This document shows positions 5,158-9,984 of a stretch of DNA of 9,984 nucleotides, piece after piece (positions within the stretch are counted from its first letter, which is position 1; every line of letters begins with the position of its first letter). Position numbers and translations under genes: made by a program. The notes below the pieces were generated by a model. It ran no database searches. It had not been told where the DNA came from and saw only the letters and a list, made by a program, of their open reading frames with translations. The DNA is from Methanothrix sp. (GTDB lineage: Archaea; Halobacteriota; Methanosarcinia; Methanotrichales; Methanotrichaceae): contig JAJRAX010000160.1 in the NCBI GenBank assembly GCA_028679775.1, positions 1 to 9,984 of the forward strand. Reading direction: 5' to 3'.

Positions 5158-6765
5158 GTGCAAACCATTGAGACGCAGGCACAGCCCGATAACGCTACGA
5201 GTCTGCTCAAACCAAAGGTGATCGAAGGAAAAGATACGACCTACCGCATAGTCTCCAGGAATGTATCCGAGTACCAGTTCATTGTCCCCTTCAATCTCCC
5301 TGATGAGGAGAGGGTGGAGGTGGGCCAGATCTTTTCAATCAATGATCAGGGATTGACCTATCTGGCCCGTGTCCTGAACATAGAGCACAGCTCCAACTAC
5401 GATGGCCACTGGGACACCACAATGAAAGGCACACAGTTCTTCGATTCCGATCAGATCTTTAACCGGGTCGTGGCCGAGCCTTTGGGATGCATAAACAAAA
5501 ATTTGGAGTTCAAAAAGTCCAGAACGCTGCCGACCAAGTTCTCACCTGTCTCCAGAGCCGAGAGGGAAGAGTTCAAGTTCTTGAGCCAGGTGATGGGTGA
5601 CATCGAGGTCGGCTATCTCCGAAACGGATCGCGGCTGGTAGAAGAGATTCCTGTGGCTCTGCATAGCGATGCGATTGACCACCACATGGGCGTCTTCGCC
5701 ACTACCGGCATGGGCAAATCGAATTTCATGAAGGTCTTTGCAGCTTCGTGCATGCGTCTTGCGGCTCAGGGCGATTCAAAGTTCGGCCTCCTTATCGTCG
5801 ATCCTCATGGTGAGTACCTGAAGGGCAAGAGGAACAGTCAGGTCAAGGGTCTGGTCCATCTCACGAGATACAGAGAAGGCCTTGCCTGTTACTCTACCGA
5901 CAGGAGCAATGCAACGGACCCAGGTGTCGAGGAGCTGACCATCTCTGAGAGCGAGATATTTCCTGAGGACATTGCACTGCTCTATGAGTGGTCCGCTCCC
6001 CAAAGGGATGCGCTGGATGCGATATCCAGGATATTTGATCCAAATAGCTGGCTCGATGAGATCAAGACTCCTGATGGCATGGCCCGAATGATGCAGGAGG
6101 GCTTCAAGGACAGCACTGTAAATGTGCTCGTGAGACGGATCAAGAATGAACTCGGAAGAAACTCGTACATCAAGAAGAGGTCGAGCCTTGCCAACATCCT
6201 GGCCAATCTGCAGAAGGGCAAAGTGGTCCTCGTGGATATTCCGAGGATGAGCGACAGGTCCGAGCTATTCTTGCTCTCAGTAATATCTCGCTATATCCTG
6301 GACGAGTACAAGAAAGATGAAAAAGAGGGCGAAGAGAGCCGCAAGAACTGCCTCATCACCATCGAAGAGGCTCAGAGGGTGCTGGGGGCGGCGAGCAACA
6401 CATCTCGCTTCGAGAGCATCGCACGCGAGGGGCGCAAGTTCGGTGTGGGGTTATGTGCCATCACCCAGCAGCCCAAGCTCATAGAAAAGCAATTGCTCTC
6501 TCAGTTCAATACCCTGGTGGTCATGGGTCTGGGAGACAGAAATGACCGCCAGCAGCTTGAGGAGTCGGCCAAGCAGGACCTCACCTCAATGGACACAGAG
6601 ATCCAGACCCTCGAAAAGGGTGAGGCTGTGGTCTCCACTCTCAACATTCCTTTTCCTGTGCCTGCGAGGATCCATCGTTACGAGGATTACCTGCACCGTC
6701 TCAACCTTGAAGATCCGCCTGAGAGGCTGATCAAAAAAGGTGGTTTCAAGCCGTTTCTGGAATAA
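5158..6765 (+). CDS. herA: HerA bipolar DNA translocase/helicase
   Basis: HerA is a hexameric FtsK-like ATPase that pumps double-stranded DNA and partners NurA in resection. The 535-aa protein has an N-terminal HAS-type beta-barrel at about 25-165 and then the ATPase core. Walker A is ATTGMGKS (181-188), with Met where Ser or Thr is more usual. The first DPHGEY block (215-220) follows as the Walker B-like strand, and a helical insert covers about 260-345. VVLVDIPR (356-363) and LITIEEAQRV (399-408, Glu403/Glu404) hold further acidic catalytic residues. AREGRKFGVGL (422-432) carries the arginine-finger region, and ITQQP (435-439) is the sensor. The start is GTG, supported by GGAGATGA at 5143-5150, which overlaps the nurA stop. 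The stop lies 9 nt before mre11. Confidence 0.92.
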   Translation: MQTIETQAQPDNATSLLKPKVIEGKDTTYRIVSRNVSEYQFIVPFNLPDEERVEVGQIFSINDQGLTYLARVLNIEHSSNYDGHWDTTMKGTQFFDSDQIFNRVVAEPLGCINKNLEFKKSRTLPTKFSPVSRAEREEFKFLSQVMGDIEVGYLRNGSRLVEEIPVALHSDAIDHHMGVFATTGMGKSNFMKVFAASCMRLAAQGDSKFGLLIVDPHGEYLKGKRNSQVKGLVHLTRYREGLACYSTDRSNATDPGVEELTISESEIFPEDIALLYEWSAPQRDALDAISRIFDPNSWLDEIKTPDGMARMMQEGFKDSTVNVLVRRIKNELGRNSYIKKRSSLANILANLQKGKVVLVDIPRMSDRSELFLLSVISRYILDEYKKDEKEGEESRKNCLITIEEAQRVLGAASNTSRFESIAREGRKFGVGLCAITQQPKLIEKQLLSQFNTLVVMGLGDRNDRQQLEESAKQDLTSMDTEIQTLEKGEAVVSTLNIPFPVPARIHRYEDYLHRLNLEDPPERLIKKGGFKPFLE

Positions 6766-6772
6766 GGTGATC
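6766..6772 (+). promoter_or_regulatory. Full-match Shine-Dalgarno of mre11
   Basis: GGTGATC matches the complement of the archaeal 16S 3' end over seven bases. It sits directly after the herA TAA (6763-6765), with its end 2 nt from the mre11 ATG. It is the best ribosome site in the window and suggests strong reinitiation after herA. Confidence 0.7.
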
Positions 6773-6774
6773 GC

Positions 6775-7920
6775 ATGAAGATGATTCATCTGGCCGATTC
6801 GCATCTGGGATTCTCCAGCTACAGCCGGTTGGATGAGCATGGACGAAACCGCATTGAAGAGATGGTCTACTCCGGATTCAACGAGGCCATAGAGCGGATC
6901 ATAGAGCTGCGACCAGATGCGGTAGTCCATTCGGGAGATGTCTTTCATCACGTTCGTCCCAAGATAAGGCCTCTGTTTGTCTTTCAGAAAGGCCTCCTGA
7001 GGCTAATTGAAAAAGGCATACCTGTGATCATAATCAGCGGAAATCACGATGCTCCCAAGAGCTTCTCACTGACGAGCCCGTTCAGGCTCTTTGAGGATCT
7101 GAAAGGCGTGCACATCGCACAGAGGTATGAGTACGAACGGTTTGAGGTCGGCGACCACCACTTTCATTGCATACCCTTCTGCCTTGAGCCTAAAGATTAC
7201 CTGACTGAGTTTGAAAGAATCGATAGAACAGGAAGAGATGTGCTGGTTATGCATGGCCTCGTGGAGTCGCTTTCCAATAAAAGGATGAGAAGCGTGGGTG
7301 AGCATGAGCTTTCCGACAGCCTCCTGAAAAATGATTTTGACTATATAGCTCTAGGCCACTTCCACGGCCAGGCCCAGATATCCGAAAACGCCTGGTACAG
7401 CGGATCCCTGGAGTACTTCAACTTCGGCGAGGCCCAGGACCGGAAAGGAATGCTGGAGATAGACCTTGAGACCGGTCGGGCGGAGAGCATTTCAGTTCGG
7501 CCCAGGTACATGATTGATCATCCTGCCATAGATTGCGGAGGACTGCGATCCGAGGAGATCGCCGAACGCCTCATGCAGCTCTGCCAGGAGGATGATCTAA
7601 AAGATAGGATGGTGCGGATCACCCTCAAAAATGTCAACCGTGCGGCTTATCGGAGCATAGATCAGACCAGGCTTTCTCTTCTTGGTGCGGCCTCTCTGTA
7701 TTTCAAGATAAAGGCCGAATTTGCGGATGTTGTGGAGCATGTCTCGCGGCCTGTAGACCGCCGAACGCTGCATGAGGAGTTCTCACTTTATCTTGAGGAA
7801 GAGTCGTCACAGAAGAGCGTGCCGCAAAAGATCAAGGATGATGTAGTGGCCTACGGTTCCGAGATCATGAAGAAGGCAGTAGAAGCCAGGCGCAAAGAGG
7901 CATTGGATGCAGCTGAATAA
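6775..7920 (+). CDS. mre11: Mre11 DNA double-strand break repair nuclease
   Basis: Mre11 is the Mn2+-dependent endo/exonuclease that, with Rad50, senses and processes broken DNA ends. The 381-aa length fits short archaeal Mre11 (about 365-430). All phosphoesterase motifs are seen: LADSHLG (6-12; Asp8, His10), HSGDVFHH (52-59; Asp55), ISGNHDAP (87-94; Asn90, His91, Asp92), VMHGLVES (158-165; His160), and ALGHFHG (192-198; His195, His197). YSGSLEYFNFGE (208-219) closes the catalytic domain. The capping domain covers about 240-310, and the C-terminal helical part (about 325-381) should bind the base of the Rad50 coiled coil. ATG 6775 follows a strong GGTGATC. The end overlaps rad50 by 14 nt. Confidence 0.93.
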   Translation: MKMIHLADSHLGFSSYSRLDEHGRNRIEEMVYSGFNEAIERIIELRPDAVVHSGDVFHHVRPKIRPLFVFQKGLLRLIEKGIPVIIISGNHDAPKSFSLTSPFRLFEDLKGVHIAQRYEYERFEVGDHHFHCIPFCLEPKDYLTEFERIDRTGRDVLVMHGLVESLSNKRMRSVGEHELSDSLLKNDFDYIALGHFHGQAQISENAWYSGSLEYFNFGEAQDRKGMLEIDLETGRAESISVRPRYMIDHPAIDCGGLRSEEIAERLMQLCQEDDLKDRMVRITLKNVNRAAYRSIDQTRLSLLGAASLYFKIKAEFADVVEHVSRPVDRRTLHEEFSLYLEEESSQKSVPQKIKDDVVAYGSEIMKKAVEARRKEALDAAE

Positions 7921-9984
7921 GCTTGTCATGAAGAACTTCAAGAAGTTTCGGCGGGCGGAGCTGGAGTTCTCTGACGGGCTTACTGGAATTGTAGGAAGCA
8001 ACGGATCTGGCAAGAGCACAATCGTGGATGCCATTGCTTGGGCCCTTTATGGCAACCGGGCATCGGGAATCAAAAGGGATTTTATCAGAAATGCCAGGGC
8101 GAGAGAGTCCGATGCTGTTGAGGCGAGCCTGACCATTTCGTTGGGAAAGCAGGAGCTGGTCATCTACAGGTCCATGAAAGGAAAAGGCCTGACACCGGAG
8201 GCCTATCTGGTCTTGGATGGCCAGAGAATTGCCACGGGAAGCCGGGAGGTTGATGCCAGGCTCGAAGCGATACTGAAGATCAGCTACCAGGATTTCATGA
8301 AGACCTTTTACGCCCGGCAGAAGGATCTGGACAACCTTCTCAAGGAGGGAGCAATGGGCAAGAGGGAATATCTTCTCAAGCTTCTGGGCCTGGAGGACAT
8401 CAAGGAGTATGCCGTTGATCTGATCAAGACGGATCGGGCCGGTCTCGATGAGAAGAAAAACCGGCTGGCCGGAGCTCTGGCCGAAATGGGTGACGTTTCT
8501 CTCCGCCTGGAGACGGCAGCTTCGGATATTCTGGCGGCTAAAACGGATCTGGAGGAGGCCGAGAGGAGGAGAGAAAGCCTGGCCGGGGTTGAGGAGACGA
8601 GACGGCAGGGGCTTGAGGCGATGGCAGAGAGGATGCGATTGCATGGCATTTTCTTGGAGAGGGCGACGAGCATTGAGTCCCAGAAGAAGTCGCTCGATGA
8701 GACAGCTCGATTTGAACAGACGAGGCTCATTCAGGTCGAATCATCAAAGAAGAGGCTCTCGGATATCGCCCCGCTTCTGGAGAGGCTTATCGTCATCAAA
8801 GAGCGGTTGGATGTTTTGGAGCCGAACAGGTCTGTCTATGAGCAATCTGCCCGGAGCATAGCCTCTCAGGAGGCGGCGCTTGTGGGAGAGAGAAAGGCGT
8901 TGGCCGAGAGCGAGAGGAGGCTTCAGGTGCTGGAAAGGGATGCCGCAGAACGCACGGAGCTGATGTCCCTCGATGAGGAGCACAACAGGCTGCAAGACAG
9001 ATTAGTCTCCCTGGAGGAGTTGAGGGACAGGCACAGGGAGATGCAGGCTGCCATCAAGGAGGAGACTGTCAGGGTGCAGTCTACAGGGGCAGCGCTCTCT
9101 CGCGCTAAAAATCTCAGAGATGATCTGCTCCGGGCAAAGACCCGACTGCAGGAGATATCTGGCTGTCGAGAGGAGGAGACGAGGCAGAGGGATGCGCTCG
9201 CTGAGCAATCTCGACAGAGAGAGAGACAGAGGGAGCTTGATGGCCTCCTTGCCAGGAGAGGCAGCATAGAGGAGCGTCTGGCCCAGCGGAGAGTCGAAGC
9301 AGAAAAGGCTCAGGAGGAGATCGAAAGCCTCGGGGACATCGAGGAGAGAGAAGCCGTCCTGCTCAGGCAGGATCGGGATCTCGACTTGTTGAACAGCGAA
9401 TTGTCCCGCGTCCTGGCTGATATGAGGGCAAGCTACAGGGTAGCGGAGAATGCTCTCGCAGAGGCAGAGAGATCTCTGAAAAAGGTCAAAGCTCTCGGAG
9501 GAGATGGGCTGTGCCCCACTTGCGAGAGGCCGCTCTTAGGCCAGCGTGATCTGCTCATCGGGAAGTACGAAAGCGCTATGGCCGCGGCCAGAGGGGAGAA
9601 AGAGAAGCTCGCTCTAGGCATTGCCTCTCAAACCGAAAGGATGGAGGGGGCGGCCAGGTCGAGGAGCAATCTGAAGCAGGCTTTTGATCTGTTGAATGCC
9701 CAAAAGAGCCGGAGGGCTGCTCTGCAGGCCCAGCAGAAGAGCCTGGCTATGCAGATGCACGAGTCGCAGGCCGAGCTGAAGGAGATTCTGGCCAAAATCG
9801 AGGAGCTGGGGGAGGTCTTCTTTGATGCTGCATTGCTCGAACAGGTGCAAGCGGCTCTAATAGCGCTTGAGCCTCTTGTCCAGGAATACAACCTGCTCCT
9901 TTTGCGTCTCAATGATCTGCCTGGCCTTGAGGCTGAGATTGCCAAGAGTGAGAGGGAACTTGAGGCACAGAGAGTGAAGCTGAC
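7907..9984 (+). CDS. rad50: Rad50 SMC-like ATPase, partial (C-terminus beyond right edge)
   Basis: Rad50 is the ABC-type ATPase with long coiled-coil arms that tethers DNA ends and gates Mre11. From ATG 7907 (MQLNKLVMKNFKKFRR) an uninterrupted frame of 692 codons reaches the edge; AGAGG at 7896-7900, 6 nt upstream, supports this start inside the mre11 end. Walker A is GSNGSGKST (30-38), and the Q-loop is YARQKDLD (135-142, Gln138). The first coiled-coil arm, rich in Glu/Arg/Leu/Ala, spans about 175-525. The zinc hook CPTC is at 536-539 (codons at 9512-9523), where two Rad50 molecules join around Zn2+. The return arm begins after it. Signature motif, Walker B and D-loop lie outside the window. 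If the arms are symmetric the full protein should be about 1,050-1,080 aa, longer than Pyrococcus Rad50 (882). Confidence 0.93.
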   Translation, partial: MQLNKLVMKNFKKFRRAELEFSDGLTGIVGSNGSGKSTIVDAIAWALYGNRASGIKRDFIRNARARESDAVEASLTISLGKQELVIYRSMKGKGLTPEAYLVLDGQRIATGSREVDARLEAILKISYQDFMKTFYARQKDLDNLLKEGAMGKREYLLKLLGLEDIKEYAVDLIKTDRAGLDEKKNRLAGALAEMGDVSLRLETAASDILAAKTDLEEAERRRESLAGVEETRRQGLEAMAERMRLHGIFLERATSIESQKKSLDETARFEQTRLIQVESSKKRLSDIAPLLERLIVIKERLDVLEPNRSVYEQSARSIASQEAALVGERKALAESERRLQVLERDAAERTELMSLDEEHNRLQDRLVSLEELRDRHREMQAAIKEETVRVQSTGAALSRAKNLRDDLLRAKTRLQEISGCREEETRQRDALAEQSRQRERQRELDGLLARRGSIEERLAQRRVEAEKAQEEIESLGDIEEREAVLLRQDRDLDLLNSELSRVLADMRASYRVAENALAEAERSLKKVKALGGDGLCPTCERPLLGQRDLLIGKYESAMAAARGEKEKLALGIASQTERMEGAARSRSNLKQAFDLLNAQKSRRAALQAQQKSLAMQMHESQAELKEILAKIEELGEVFFDAALLEQVQAALIALEPLVQEYNLLLLRLNDLPGLEAEIAKSERELEAQRVKL

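Noticed and set aside
7865..8644. 259-codon open frame on the minus strand opposite mre11 end and rad50 start
   Set aside because: It is the reverse of a Glu/Arg/Leu-rich coding region, with no sensible domain or ribosome site. The plus strand carries clear Rad50 motifs over the same bases.
8560..9300. Repetitive GAG/AGG-rich stretches in rad50 as possible DNA repeats
   Set aside because: They reflect Glu/Arg codons of the coiled coil and show no fixed unit or period at the DNA level.

Overview
The window looks like chromosomal DNA from a methanogenic euryarchaeon, most likely of the Methanothrix (Methanosaeta)/Methanosarcinales group. The basis is a complete NurA-HerA-Mre11 set followed by a partial Rad50, Shine-Dalgarno sites that match the archaeal 16S tail (GGTGATC before mre11), TATA-like boxes instead of bacterial -35/-10 promoters, heavy AGG/AGA arginine use, and a single-TM symporter accessory peptide of a kind I associate with methanogens. 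The genus is recognition from protein style, not a search result.

Layout, left to right. Positions 1-55 may hold the first 18 codons of a minus-strand gene with a signal-like N-terminus that runs off the left edge. Positions 56-395 are intergenic, with an AT-rich block at about 186-250 that could serve as a divergent promoter. A three-gene plus-strand unit follows: a 62-aa single-TM protein with a Glu-rich tail (396-584), an SSS-family sodium:solute symporter (590-2176), and a small secreted tyrosine-rich protein of unknown function (2230-2649). A perfect 8-bp hairpin followed by T7 (2674-2707) closes this unit. Next is an AI-2E-type (PerM-like) eight-helix membrane protein (2737-3873).

A 250-bp gap (3874-4123) contains an AT-rich mini-hairpin, a promoter-like box, an 11-pair inverted repeat with a CCUCC-bearing loop, and a TATA box placed so that the next gene would be essentially leaderless. 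The rest is the DNA end-resection operon on the plus strand: nurA (4124-5143), herA (5158-6765), mre11 (6775-7920) and rad50 (7907 to the right edge, truncated just past halfway). Spacings are 14 bp, 9 bp and a 14-bp overlap, so the four genes are probably co-transcribed and translationally coupled.

How the genes work together: Mre11-Rad50 recognises and opens DNA double-strand ends, and the HerA hexamer pumps DNA through the NurA nuclease to give the 3' single strand used by RadA recombinase. The left half is a transport unit: the accessory peptide probably assists the symporter, and the secreted protein may act on or near the same substrate outside the cell. I see no mobile element, CRISPR array, tRNA or rRNA. 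The least described material is the transporter cassette (small acidic peptide plus Tyr-striped secreted protein) and the structured nurA upstream gap.
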